A stretch of DNA of 64,000 nt, taken from NCBI RefSeq assembly GCF_000832015.1, contig NZ_JXCJ01000001.1, positions 2,492,252-2,556,251 on the forward strand. Direction: 5' to 3'. This document shows, piece after piece, positions 55,302 to 64,000 of the stretch; within the stretch, counting starts at the first letter, position 1; each line of letters opens with the position of its first letter. The position numbers were made by a program, and so were the translations under genes. The stretch is from Gilvimarinus agarilyticus. GTDB lineage: Bacteria; Pseudomonadota; Gammaproteobacteria; Pseudomonadales; Cellvibrionaceae. A model generated the notes under the pieces. It saw only the letters and a list, made by a program, of their open reading frames with translations, did not search any database and was not told the DNA's origin.

Positions 55302-55801
55302 ACGGTATTGCTCCTTGCTGCTAGTTTCACCATAGGGGGCTATGACTAACGATTAGCTCTTCACTGGCTATCACTACCTGGCGATAGCGTAAGGGGTATT
55401 GCCTGTTGAAAACAAATCGATAACTACCTGGCAAACGCTCCTTGTTGCCTATCGGGATATGACAGAAATATTTAATAGCAAGTTGAGTGCCATAGAGTAA
55501 TGCGGGGTAAACGTCTGGGTCATAGCGAACTCACGATTCTGTCACAAGGGGGCGATATACTGACGCCAAATGCGTTGATATAACATTGTAGTGATGAGCA
55601 CTTAATATAGAGGCCAATGACGGTAACGTATAGCGTAACGTTAACTCTATGGCATCAAACGTGCTACAAATGTGCGGTGAATCATAAACATTACAGTCTC
55701 ATTTTGGGCCGTGCTAAATGAGTGGGCACGAATGGCCTAAACTATAACTAAACTGTGTTACGGTTTTGTGTTCAGCCACTGGCAAAAGGAATAAGCAGCT
55801 T
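55302..55801. other. Divergent promoter region between glgC and glgB
   Basis: 500 bp without genes. It must hold promoters for both glycogen operons. No riboswitch, strong palindrome or repeat was recognised. Confidence 0.5.
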
Positions 55802-58039
55802 ATGCCGCGCCCCAAAGGATCACCCCTTAGCAACGAAATGCTACGTATTAGTGCAGCAAGCAGTCACGATCCATTTTCGGTGTTGGGGTTGCATCCCACT
55901 GAAAGCCAATCCAACAACGCTAAAACCTCTATTACCGGCGATGCGGCTCACTGGCAGCTAATCACCTTTCTACCCCACGCCCGTGGCTCGGTTTACGCAG
56001 AGTTTGACGACGAGTCCGTCGAGCTAGCTCAGCTACCCGATAGCGATTTCTATATGGTCGATCAGATCGCCGAGCGCCCCGCCCGCGTTTATCGGTTGCG
56101 CTGGCAAGACGAATACAACAACCATCACCACCACCACGACCCCTATGCCTTTGAGCCGCAAATTAGCGAATACGATTTACACCTGTTTGCTGAGGGACGT
56201 AACTGGAACATTCACCACATATTGGGTGCCCACCCTAAAGTGATTGATGGTGTTGCCGGCGTGCTGTTTGCCACCTGGGCGCCGGGCGCCGAGCGAGTCA
56301 GCGTGGTGGCCGACTTTAACCGCTGGGATGGCCGTTGCCACGCGATGCGCTCGCGCGGTAGCAGTGGCGTGTGGGAGCTGTTTATCCCCGAGGTTGCTGC
56401 AGACACCAAATACAAGTTTGAGATACGCGCGCGGGATACGGGCGCGATAACCGTTAAAACCGACCCCTATGGCCGCTACTTTGAGACTCGGCCCAATACG
56501 GCCGCGCTGGTTTATAGCGCCGACCCAGAGCAAGTGTGGACGGACAACGAATGGATGAACCGCCGCCGACTCTGGAGCTGGCAGCAGAGCCCACTGAGTG
56601 TGTATGAAGTCCACTTAGGCAGTTGGCAACGGGGAGCGGATAACCAGTTTTTAAACTACCGAGAATTGGCCCACCGACTTGTGGATTACGTGGTGCCATT
56701 AGGTTTTACGCATATTGAAGTTCTACCGGTGGCGGAGCACCCGTTAGATGACTCGTGGGGGTACCAAAGCACCGGCTACTTTGCCCCTACCAGCCGTTTT
56801 GGCACCCCCGATGACTTTCGTTATTTTGTGAACCACCTGCACAACCACAATATTGGTGTCATTCTCGATTGGGTGCCGGCGCACTTCCCTAAAGATGCGT
56901 TTGCGCTAGCCCGCTTTGACGGCAGCGCCCTGTATGAGCATGAGGACATTCGCCTCGGTGAGCACAAAGATTGGGGCACTTTAATTTTTAATTACGGGCG
57001 CAACGAAGTGCGCAATTTTTTAATCGCCAGCGCCCTTTATTGGTTGGACGAATTCCATTTGGATGGCCTTCGGGTAGATGCGGTCGCCTCAATGCTGCAC
57101 CTCGACTACTCGCGCGATGAAGGTGAGTGGATTCCCAACCGCTACGGCGGCAACGAAAACCTTGAGGCGGTCGAGTTTGTCCGCGAGCTCAACATCCAGT
57201 GCCACGGCCAGCACCCAGGCGTGTTAGTGATTGCCGAAGAAAGTACCTCCTGGCCGCAAGTGTCGGGGCCGGTTTATTTGGGCGGCCTGGGGTTTTCACT
57301 AAAGTGGAATATGGGTTGGATGCACGACTCGTTGCAATATATGAGTAAAGATCCTATCTACCGCCAGTATCATCACGACAACCTGACCTTTGGCATGATG
57401 TACGCTTTTAGCGAGAACTTTCAGCTGCCTTTTAGCCACGATGAAGTGGTACACGGTAAAGGCAGCATGATTAACAAAATGCCCGGTGATGACTGGCAAA
57501 AGTTTGCCAATTTACGGCTGCTGTATACCTTTCAGTTTACCTACCCCGGCAGTAAGTTATTATTTATGGGCTCGGAGTTTGGCCAGTGGTCGGAGTGGAG
57601 CGATAAAGGTGAGCTGGATTGGCCGTTAATGCAGTACGAGCGCCATCAGCAACTGCAGCAATCTGTTGCTGACCTCAATGGCTTGTACCGCAATCAGCCC
57701 GCCCTTCACCAACGTAATTACAGCGGCGACGGATTTGACTGGATAGACTGCCACGATAACCGCCAATCGGTTATTAGCTATATACGCCAGGGCGAGCACG
57801 AGCGTGTGATCGTCATCCTAAATTTTACCCCGGCTCCCCGCTACGACTACCGGGTTGGGGTACCGGATGCTGGCGAGTATTACGAGATCTTTAACTCAGA
57901 TTCCACCTATTATGGTGGCAGTAATGTAGGCAACGGCGACAGCCTACAGGCCCAGCAGGAGCCCTGGATGAATCAGCCCTACTCGCTGTCGCTAACACTA
58001 CCGCCACTGGCGGGTATCGTGCTCAAGTGTCGTGGTTAA
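55802..58039 (+). CDS. glgB: 1,4-alpha-glucan branching enzyme GlgB
   Basis: Introduces alpha-1,6 branches into glycogen. 745 aa from the ATG at 55802. An N-terminal CBM48-type pair ([29 protein letters not shown]) is followed by the GH13 barrel with LRVDAVASM (nucleophile Asp426) and [10 protein letters not shown] (acid/base Glu479) and the late [10 protein letters not shown] motif. A natural run of five His precedes DPYAF at about residue 112. glgA follows after 51 bp. Confidence 0.95.
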   Translation: MPRPKGSPLSNEMLRISAASSHDPFSVLGLHPTESQSNNAKTSITGDAAHWQLITFLPHARGSVYAEFDDESVELAQLPDSDFYMVDQIAERPARVYRLRWQDEYNNHHHHHDPYAFEPQISEYDLHLFAEGRNWNIHHILGAHPKVIDGVAGVLFATWAPGAERVSVVADFNRWDGRCHAMRSRGSSGVWELFIPEVAADTKYKFEIRARDTGAITVKTDPYGRYFETRPNTAALVYSADPEQVWTDNEWMNRRRLWSWQQSPLSVYEVHLGSWQRGADNQFLNYRELAHRLVDYVVPLGFTHIEVLPVAEHPLDDSWGYQSTGYFAPTSRFGTPDDFRYFVNHLHNHNIGVILDWVPAHFPKDAFALARFDGSALYEHEDIRLGEHKDWGTLIFNYGRNEVRNFLIASALYWLDEFHLDGLRVDAVASMLHLDYSRDEGEWIPNRYGGNENLEAVEFVRELNIQCHGQHPGVLVIAEESTSWPQVSGPVYLGGLGFSLKWNMGWMHDSLQYMSKDPIYRQYHHDNLTFGMMYAFSENFQLPFSHDEVVHGKGSMINKMPGDDWQKFANLRLLYTFQFTYPGSKLLFMGSEFGQWSEWSDKGELDWPLMQYERHQQLQQSVADLNGLYRNQPALHQRNYSGDGFDWIDCHDNRQSVISYIRQGEHERVIVILNFTPAPRYDYRVGVPDAGEYYEIFNSDSTYYGGSNVGNGDSLQAQQEPWMNQPYSLSLTLPPLAGIVLKCRG

Positions 58040-58090
58040 ACGTTTAACGCGCACACGTAGTAGTCTACAAAATTTCGAAAGGAGCTTGGT

Positions 58091-59614
58091 GTGAAGGTTT
58101 TGTTTGCGTGCTCAGAGGCGTATCCGTTAGCTAAAACCGGTGGCTTAGGTGACGTTGGAGGGGCCCTGCCCCGCGCTCTTGCACGCCTTGGGGTTCAGGT
58201 GCGCTTGTTACTGCCTGCCTATAAAACAACTCTGGAGCACGCCAGGCCCCAAGGGCTAAAGTTACTGCGCGAATTTACGATCAGTGGAGCACCGGTAAAG
58301 TTGTGGCAATCACGCCTGACTGGCAGCCGGGTGCCGGTCTGGCTGGTGGATATTCCAGAGTTTTCCGATCGCGACGGCGGCTTGTACGGGGATTCGACCG
58401 GTGCCGACTGGCCGGACAACCCCTACCGCTTTTATATGTTTTGCAAAGTGGCCGAGGCTATTGCGCTAAATAATATCGGCCTTCAATGGCAGCCCGATGT
58501 GGTACACGCTAACGATTGGCAAACCGGCTTGTTGCCCGCGTTACTCGCGCAACACACTGCAGCCCCCGCCTCGGTATTTACCATTCACAATTTGGCCTAT
58601 CGCGGCATTTTTGATTATCAGGCGTTTAGCAGCCTTAATTTACCGGAGCACTGGTGGCACCACGAGCGTTTAGAGTTTTGGGGTAACTTCTCCTATTTAA
58701 AAGCCGGCTTAGTGTACGCCGATGCTATTACCACCGTTAGCCCAAGCTACGCTGAGGAGATAAAAACCGAGGCCTTTGGCTGTGGCCTTGAGGGGCTGTT
58801 AACCTATCGCGCCCATTGTTTAAGTGGGATTGTCAATGGTATTGATACCGATACCTGGAACCCGGGTAGCGATCGACACCTGGAGGTTAACTACAACCGA
58901 CGCACGCTAAAACGCAAGGCGTTTAATAAAGCAGCGTTACAGCGTGAGCTGGGTTTACCAGAGCATGATTCATTGGCATTAGTTGGGTTTATTGGCCGAT
59001 TAGTCGAGCAAAAAGGTATTGCCTTATTACTTGAAGCGTTGCCATCGCTATTACAGCAACAACGCTGTCAATTGGTGGTTATTGGCTCGGGACAGGCCGA
59101 GTTTGAAACAGCGTTAATAGCCTTGCAGGCTCGCTTTCCGCAGCAGGTGTCGGTAACCATTGGCTACGATGAAGGTTTGTCCCACCGCATTGAGGCCGGC
59201 AGCGATATCTTTTTAATGCCCTCGCTGTTTGAGCCTTGCGGGCTAAACCAAATGTACAGCCAACGTTACGGCACAATTCCGGTAGCACACTTTGTGGGTG
59301 GCTTGCGCGACACGATTGTTAATTTCTCGGACTCATCGGGCGCGATAGACGCCACCCATACCAGTGCGCTGGATAATGTCGATGAAACGGGGTTTTTATT
59401 TTCTGAGGCATCGGGCACGGCCTTGGCATCGGCGTTAAATCATGCGCTCACGTGCTTTGACAACCCATTGCTGTGGCGCAAGCTACAAGACAACGCCATG
59501 AGCCAGGACTTTGCCTGGGGCAAAAGCGCCAGAACCTATTTAGAGCTTTACCGCCAGACGCTTAGTGCCACCACTCGATCCAGTGATGTAACGGATCAAG
59601 CAGCAGTGTTATAG
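58091..59614 (+). CDS. glgA: Glycogen synthase GlgA
   Basis: ADP-glucose-dependent GT5 synthase, 507 aa. KTGGLGDVGGALPRAL is the ADP-glucose loop, FTIHNLAYRG and SPSYAEEI are family motifs, and MPSLFEPCGLNQMYSQRYGT is the C-terminal active-site motif. Starts with GTG behind GGAG. Forms a pair with glgB. Its last 53 bp overlap the 3' end of the convergent M56 peptidase gene. Confidence 0.95.
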   Translation: MKVLFACSEAYPLAKTGGLGDVGGALPRALARLGVQVRLLLPAYKTTLEHARPQGLKLLREFTISGAPVKLWQSRLTGSRVPVWLVDIPEFSDRDGGLYGDSTGADWPDNPYRFYMFCKVAEAIALNNIGLQWQPDVVHANDWQTGLLPALLAQHTAAPASVFTIHNLAYRGIFDYQAFSSLNLPEHWWHHERLEFWGNFSYLKAGLVYADAITTVSPSYAEEIKTEAFGCGLEGLLTYRAHCLSGIVNGIDTDTWNPGSDRHLEVNYNRRTLKRKAFNKAALQRELGLPEHDSLALVGFIGRLVEQKGIALLLEALPSLLQQQRCQLVVIGSGQAEFETALIALQARFPQQVSVTIGYDEGLSHRIEAGSDIFLMPSLFEPCGLNQMYSQRYGTIPVAHFVGGLRDTIVNFSDSSGAIDATHTSALDNVDETGFLFSEASGTALASALNHALTCFDNPLLWRKLQDNAMSQDFAWGKSARTYLELYRQTLSATTRSSDVTDQAAVL

Positions 59615-60524
59615 CCACTAGCGCACTCGCACCCAACCACAACAGCCGGTGCCAACCGGCTTTTTCCGGGTACTGATAATCAAGCAGTGCTTTTACGCGC
59701 TCAGGTATGTGGCTGCGACAAAAATAACTCGCGGCCTCAGGCATTTGTGATTCAAAAAAGCGCTTATGTAAGCGGGCCACTGTGACAATACTGGTGGCCA
59801 CATCCGCAGGAGCCACAAAACGAGTCGCGTAGCAATCGCAGGCCTGCTCGTTAGCAAGCTCTAGCCGATTAAGCAGCCGCTGCAGGAACCACCCGCCTGG
59901 TAACACCGCTAGTTTTGCGATAAACAAGCGAAGGTTGTCGTGCCGTAACTGATGCGCCCTTTCGTGCTCGACCACAGCGTGTATGGTGTGCTCGCTGCAG
60001 CGTTCAATTAGCCCGCGGGAGATAAAAATTCGCGAGCGCCAGTAACCCAGGGTAAAAGCCACCGGTTCATCGCTGGGCAGCACATACACATTGGTCAGTG
60101 AATGAGGGTCGGCCAATGCGATAAAAGATTGCACGGTTTGCTGGCTGCGCCACAACCGATACATAAGCGCGCCGCTAAACAGCGCAGCCGCTAACATGGC
60201 GAGGCTCTTGAGCCAGGGGATATGAGGCACTAAAGGAGCGTGTTGGCCGCACAGTAGCAGTTGTTCGAGCCCGCCCCCCGGAGCCTGAGACGATATCAGG
60301 TTGTGGCAGTGCTCGGACACAAACCAATGAGACCACCCGGGGCTCGTAAGCTCTAATGCAATGATTAGTGCGCTACAAAACGGCAACAGGAGCACTACCC
60401 ATAATAATAAACTGGCCTCCGCCGGATGCAGCGGCAAGAGCCAGCGCTCGATTAACGGTGTAGCCAGCCGCAGAGCCAGTAGTAGCAACAACCAAACAGT
60501 GATACCCGCCAGCAGATAACTCAC
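59562..60524 (-). CDS. BlaR1/MecR1-like M56 membrane metallopeptidase
   Basis: 320 aa with about four transmembrane helices and the zinc-protease motif HERAH in VEHERAHQLRHDN, followed by the downstream Glu region ANEQACDCYA. It ends after one more helix and has no penicillin-binding sensor domain, unlike staphylococcal BlaR1. The presumed role is signal-driven cleavage of the BlaI-type repressor encoded just upstream, with which it overlaps by 4 nt. Confidence 0.87.
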   Translation of the reverse strand: MSYLLAGITVWLLLLLALRLATPLIERWLLPLHPAEASLLLWVVLLLPFCSALIIALELTSPGWSHWFVSEHCHNLISSQAPGGGLEQLLLCGQHAPLVPHIPWLKSLAMLAAALFSGALMYRLWRSQQTVQSFIALADPHSLTNVYVLPSDEPVAFTLGYWRSRIFISRGLIERCSEHTIHAVVEHERAHQLRHDNLRLFIAKLAVLPGGWFLQRLLNRLELANEQACDCYATRFVAPADVATSIVTVARLHKRFFESQMPEAASYFCRSHIPERVKALLDYQYPEKAGWHRLLWLGASALVAITLLLDPLHHWIEWWH

Positions 60525-60955
60525 TGTTTTTCTCCGTCGCTGTTTTTACGGTCTTCCGTTTTGTCCCGTCGCTTGCTGATTAGCCTTTCCAGCTCATCGA
60601 GCGATTGGTGGTCAATCTCGTGAGCAAAATCGACAAACCCACTTAATATCGGCGTCATGCTGCCGCTGTGAACCTGAGTTATAACCTTGCCGATAAGTTT
60701 ACCCAAAAACTCTCCCCGGCTTAGCTCGGCTTGGTATACATAGGCACGCCCACGCTTTGCGCGTTTGATTAACCCCTTGCGATGTAATCTTTCGAGGGCG
60801 GACTGCACGGTATTTAAGCTGCTCTTTAACGCGTCGGCTAAATCACGCTGTAAGCTCTTGGCGTCACATTCAGGCACATCCCACAGCGCGCGCAGTAAAG
60901 CCAGCTCCAGTTCACCCAGGTGTGGCAAGGTGTTGCTTTGTGATCGTGCCTTCAT
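60521..60955 (-). CDS. BlaI/MecI-family repressor
   Basis: 144 aa. Winged helix with LGELELALLRALWDV, a recognition region SSLNTVQSALERLHRKGLI and the wing KRGRAYVYQAE. A dimerisation tail follows, with extra charged C-terminal residues. First gene of the pair with the M56 peptidase and divergent from a TonB receptor gene 226 bp away, which is the natural candidate target besides its own operon. Confidence 0.9.
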   Translation of the reverse strand: MKARSQSNTLPHLGELELALLRALWDVPECDAKSLQRDLADALKSSLNTVQSALERLHRKGLIKRAKRGRAYVYQAELSRGEFLGKLIGKVITQVHSGSMTPILSGFVDFAHEIDHQSLDELERLISKRRDKTEDRKNSDGEKQ

Positions 60956-61067
60956 AGCTATTACGCCTTATTCGTTTTCGCGGCTCGCCCTTTTGTTTTT
61001 ACTAAACACCGATTGGCAATCGGTGTTGTCAGGGCTTAAAACCACCTACGGAAAATTATATAACATA

Positions 61068-61089
61068 TTGATTATTATGGAATAATTAA
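61068..61089. promoter_or_regulatory. Candidate operator in the blaI-TonB receptor gap
   Basis: Inverted repeat TTGATTATT-ATGG-AATAATTAA with one mismatch, in the divergent promoter region. It is AT-rich and does not match the classic TACA/TGTA BlaI operator well, so assignment is tentative. Confidence 0.35.
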
Positions 61090-61181
61090 TATTCAGCAGC
61101 TTTAATGTTTACGCCTATGATCCGTAAATAGATCAGTCTCGAATATGATAAACACTCGCAGATAATGACAAAGGATGCATC

Positions 61182-63257
61182 ATGCCACGGCAAACGACTC
61201 CCCAGGGCGCTACACGCTCACCTATTTGGCTCGCTTTAACGGCTATAGCGGCGTCACAGCCCTTGCTCGCCCATGAGATAGAAGAAATCGAAGTGTCGGG
61301 TCATCGGGTTAATTTAATTGGAGAAAGCGTCTCGGCGTCTGAGGGCGTTGTCTCGCAGCGTGATATCGAGACTCGCGCACTGCTGCGCTCGGGTGAGGTA
61401 TTAGAGTTAATACCGGGAATGGTCGTTACCCAGCACAGCAGCGCCGGTAAAGCCAACCAGTACTTTTTACGGGGCTTTAACCTGGATCACGGCACCGACT
61501 TTGCCACCTTCTACGACGATATGCCCATTAATATGCGCAGCCATGGCCATGGGCAAGGTTATACCGATCTCAACTTTATGATTCCTGAGTCCGTGGCAAC
61601 TCTGCGTTACAAAAAAGGCCCCTACTACGCCGATGTGGGCGATTTTAGTGGCGCCGGCGCCGGGTTTATGACCAGTAAAAGCGGCTTTAACGAGGGCCAG
61701 CTTAAGTTAACCGCCGGCAGTGATGAGTACTACCGTTTATTTGCCGCTGATTCGTTTCACGCCGGCGAAACGGAATTAATGTGGGGCTTTGAGGCCAATG
61801 GTTACCAAGGCCCCTGGACGGACATTGACGAAGACCTTGAGAAGTACAACGGCCAAATAAAAGCGACAAGAGCTTTGGCCGACGGCACTCTAACCTGGTC
61901 CCTAATGGGCTATAGCAATAAATGGAACAGTGCCGATCAAATACCAACTCGCGCTGTGCAAACTGGCGTAATTGACGAGCTTGGCTCCATCGATACCACC
62001 ACCGGCGGCAAGTCTTCACGCTACAGCGCGAGTATTAAGTGGCAAAACGACCACTGGCTGGCCAGCGCCTACGCCATTGATTACGACTTATCCTTGTGGT
62101 CGAATTTTACTTACTTTCTCGACGACCCCATCAATGGCGATCAATTTGAGCAAGTGGACGAGCGCCAGGTGTACGGCGGTAAACTGCAATACCAACACGA
62201 CCTTACCCTGGGCTCGCTAGCGGTACACAACCGCTACGGAGTGGAAACGCGCATCGATGATATTGCCGAGGTGGGCCTTTTTCATACCCAGGCACGACAA
62301 CGCTTGGGTACGGTACGCCGCGATCAAATCACCGAATCGAGTATCGCCACCTATATGGATACCGAAATCAACTGGAGCGAACGATTTAAAACGGTGCTCG
62401 GCTGGCGCTACGATTTTTACGACTTTGATGTCAATGACCTCGCCGGCAGAAACAATGCCGGAGTCGATTTAACCCGCAACAGCGGCCAGGCCGACGATGG
62501 TATCGCCTCCGTTAAGGCCAGCGCCGTGTATCGGCTAACAGACAACTGGGAGGGCTACCTGTCCGCCGGCACCGGTTTTCACTCCAACGACGCACGCGGC
62601 ACCACCATTCGTATCGACCCCGCGGATGGCAGCGCGGTAGATACCGTCGACCCACTGGTGCGCTCGTTTGGCTCAGAGCTTGGCCTGCGCGCTAACTTTA
62701 ACGAGCGCATTAATGTCTCCGCCGCCCTTTGGTATTTAGAGCTCGATAGCGAACTGCTGTTTGTAGGCGACGCCGGCAACACCGAGGCGAGCGACAAAAC
62801 CGAGCGCACGGGGCTGGAGCTTACCGGTTACTACCGGCTAAACGATAATTGGACGCTGGACCTGGAGTACGCCTACACCCACGCCCGCTTTGTCAACGAG
62901 CAACCGGGGCGCCACGTGCCGGGCGCGGTAGAGGATGTACTGCAACTGGGCGTCAGTGCTGATTACGCCAGCGGCGTGTTTGGCAGCTTGCGGCTGCGCT
63001 ACTTCGGCCCACGACCGTTAGTAGAAACAGGCGATGTAAGCTCCGACGCAAGCACCTTACTAAACGCTAAGTTGGGCTACCGGTTTAAGCCGCTCACAGT
63101 GAGTTTAGATATTCTTAATTTACTCGACAGCAACGATCACGACATTGATTACTTCTACGCCTCGCAGTTAGCGGGTGAAGCGTCGGCGGTAGAGGATGTA
63201 CATTATCATCCGTTAGAGCCGCGTAGTTTTCGGGTGACGCTTGAGATGGCGTTTTAG
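61182..63257 (+). CDS. TonB-dependent outer-membrane receptor
   Basis: 691 aa. Signal peptide (cut near LLAHE), TonB-box-like EEIEVSGHRV, plug with LRSGEVLELIPGMVVTQHSSAGKANQYFLRGFN (only the first and last parts quoted: EVLELIPGMVV and YFLRGFN) and the family-specific NMRSHGHGQGYTDLNFMIPE, and a barrel ending in VTLEMAF. The His-rich loop is conserved in this receptor type, but I do not know a proven ligand. It is divergent from the BlaI/M56 pair and not linked to PepSY genes, so its substrate may differ from iron siderophores. Confidence 0.9.
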   Translation: MPRQTTPQGATRSPIWLALTAIAASQPLLAHEIEEIEVSGHRVNLIGESVSASEGVVSQRDIETRALLRSGEVLELIPGMVVTQHSSAGKANQYFLRGFNLDHGTDFATFYDDMPINMRSHGHGQGYTDLNFMIPESVATLRYKKGPYYADVGDFSGAGAGFMTSKSGFNEGQLKLTAGSDEYYRLFAADSFHAGETELMWGFEANGYQGPWTDIDEDLEKYNGQIKATRALADGTLTWSLMGYSNKWNSADQIPTRAVQTGVIDELGSIDTTTGGKSSRYSASIKWQNDHWLASAYAIDYDLSLWSNFTYFLDDPINGDQFEQVDERQVYGGKLQYQHDLTLGSLAVHNRYGVETRIDDIAEVGLFHTQARQRLGTVRRDQITESSIATYMDTEINWSERFKTVLGWRYDFYDFDVNDLAGRNNAGVDLTRNSGQADDGIASVKASAVYRLTDNWEGYLSAGTGFHSNDARGTTIRIDPADGSAVDTVDPLVRSFGSELGLRANFNERINVSAALWYLELDSELLFVGDAGNTEASDKTERTGLELTGYYRLNDNWTLDLEYAYTHARFVNEQPGRHVPGAVEDVLQLGVSADYASGVFGSLRLRYFGPRPLVETGDVSSDASTLLNAKLGYRFKPLTVSLDILNLLDSNDHDIDYFYASQLAGEASAVEDVHYHPLEPRSFRVTLEMAF

Positions 63258-63263
63258 TTGTTA

Positions 63264-63294
63264 AAAAGCCCAGACATTGTCTGGGCTTTTTTTG
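63264..63294 (+). terminator. Rho-independent terminator of the TonB receptor gene
   Basis: Perfect 8-bp stem (63269-63276 with 63280-63287), 3-nt loop and T7, 11 nt after the stop. Confidence 0.92.
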
Positions 63295-63365
63295 TTAGCG
63301 AGTCTCTTGTTGATTTAGGAAAAGTAAATTAACTGCAAAAGGCAGATCCGCGTGTTCTAAGCCCA

Positions 63366-63409
63366 CTACAACGTCATCCCCGGCATAAGCGGAGCGTTGA
63401 CCGGGGATC
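63366..63409 (+). repeat. REP-like repeat, left copy
   Basis: 44 bp, identical base for base to 63851-63894. It folds by ATCCCCGG/CCGGGGAT into a hairpin and is followed by TAGTGGCTGG. Confidence 0.85.
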
Positions 63410-63454
63410 TAGTGGCTGGTTTTTTTGTATGAGAATGCCGCTAACGCGGGCTTT

Positions 63455-63760
63455 AGCCTATAAGCCCGCGTCGCCGGGCGTGGCGACGTACTTTTCGTTT
63501 CGCGACGAAAAGTACTCAGCCGTTCCTGCGCATCCATGCGCTCACGGCATTAGTGAATCCATTCACGTCAAAGGCGCGCCCCCACATATCCAGCCCTGCG
63601 GGTCCCCTCATTCCAGCTGATTTTAACGGCACGGATTGACAGGGCGCGGCCCAGGCCGGCCTCTCTGCCTTCGGCATTCACCTTCTCCATGCCCTGACAA
63701 TCCTCTCGCACACGTCCTGTGTGCTCAACCGATAAAATAAGCCTCCATTCGGCTGTATCT
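63455..63760 (-). repeat. Folded dispersed repeat element, copy 2
   Basis: Inverted, diverged relative of the element at 43427-43626. In element orientation it has GCACAC/GTGTGC, a 13-bp stem with the same T-T mismatch (63691-63703 with 63633-63645, but a 45-nt loop), and an 11-bp hairpin at 63488-63498 and 63505-63515. It lies between two identical REP-like repeats. Apparent ORFs across it are not genes. Confidence 0.75.
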
Positions 63761-63850
63761 ACGGGGGAAGTCAAAAGCGGTACTTCGTAGTTGAGTTTAA
63801 AATTAACTGTGGAAAGAGAAAACTGACAACAAAGGTCAGCACATCACTTG

Positions 63851-63894
63851 CTACAACGTCATCCCCGGCATAAGCGGAGCGTTGACCGGGGATC
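63851..63894 (+). repeat. REP-like repeat, right copy
   Basis: Identical to 63366-63409 and in the same orientation, 485 bp further on. Both copies are preceded by a related AAATTAACTG stretch, suggesting a longer duplicated unit. The stretch from here to the right edge shows no convincing gene. Confidence 0.85.
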
Positions 63895-64000
63895 CAGAGA
63901 CTGGGAACTTTGTACACGTATGCCGCTTTCGCACGGCCAATACTGTCTGGTTTCAGCTCCACAACGACACAACTAACATCCATAATTAATTCCTGCATGA

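Noticed and set aside
55766-55801. Upstream TTG start for glgB
   Set aside because: The ATG at 55802 gives the usual N-terminus; the extension has no family-like residues.
56120-56150. Polyhistidine run in GlgB as a cloning tag
   Set aside because: It lies inside the natural protein just before the conserved DPY motif and uses native codons, so it is not an artificial tag.
63568-63998. ORFs of 68 and 75 aa on the minus strand at the right edge
   Set aside because: They translate the repeat element and the 44-bp REP-like repeat; such read-through peptides recur wherever the repeats lie.

Overview
The window reads as chromosome of a marine, polysaccharide-degrading gammaproteobacterium, most like the Cellvibrionaceae (Saccharophagus, Teredinibacter, Cellvibrio). 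The clues are secreted multi-module enzymes with polyserine or Gly/Asp/Ser linkers, CBM32 and CBM10 modules, alginate lyases of two families (PL7, PL18), a GH5 mannanase, a GH9 lipoprotein and several TonB-dependent receptors. This taxonomic call is inference from gene content; no rRNA or tRNA gene was seen.

Layout. 1-1.9 kb: 3' part of a PL7-CBM32-PL7 alginate lyase. 2.2-3.8 kb: purE-purK. 4.0-5.5 kb: LysR regulator divergent from a glyoxalase-fold protein. 5.6-11.2 kb: a minus-strand operon for a periplasmic molybdenum aldehyde oxidoreductase of the PaoABC type with its XdhC/PaoD-like chaperone and a MocA-like cytidylyltransferase. 11.7-12.9 kb: CynX-type MFS exporter. 13.0-22.4 kb: an iron island with two PepSY reductase modules, each bracketed by two small membrane proteins, two TonB receptors and three Fur-box-like sites. 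22.6-28.0 kb: chromate transporter, GH5 mannanase, DnaQ/GIY-YIG nuclease, thioredoxin 2 and a lipoprotein. 28.1-33.1 kb: PL18 alginate lyase and GH9 enzyme. 33.3-35.2 kb: outer-membrane transporter-family protein and a PepSY/cytochrome b561 pair. 35.3-38.1 kb: LysR, orphan ABC binding protein and isochorismatase-like hydrolase. 38.5-41.0 kb: PAS chemoreceptor, DUF6122 protein, lipoprotein.

41.1-43.9 kb is the accessory patch. Three small AT-richer minus-strand ORFs are separated by attC-like sites, which looks like an integron cassette cluster with no integrase in view. It is followed by a folded repeat element and REP-like hairpins. A second, diverged, inverted copy of that element lies at 63.4-63.8 kb between two identical 44-bp REP-like repeats; the two copies keep the same hairpins through compensatory base changes.

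43.9-50.2 kb: a double-length UvrA (four P-loops) with a LexA-like box, divergent from a YceI protein with a Fur-like box. 50.4-59.6 kb: glycogen metabolism, as a minus-strand operon glgC-GH57-malQ (then a PilZ gene) and a divergent glgB-glgA pair. 59.6-63.3 kb: BlaI/BlaR-like regulator pair and a third TonB receptor.

Together the genes describe uptake and storage of carbohydrate (alginate and mannan breakdown outside the cell, glycogen inside), high-affinity iron acquisition and periplasmic redox detoxification. All family calls are from reading motifs by eye; no database search was run.
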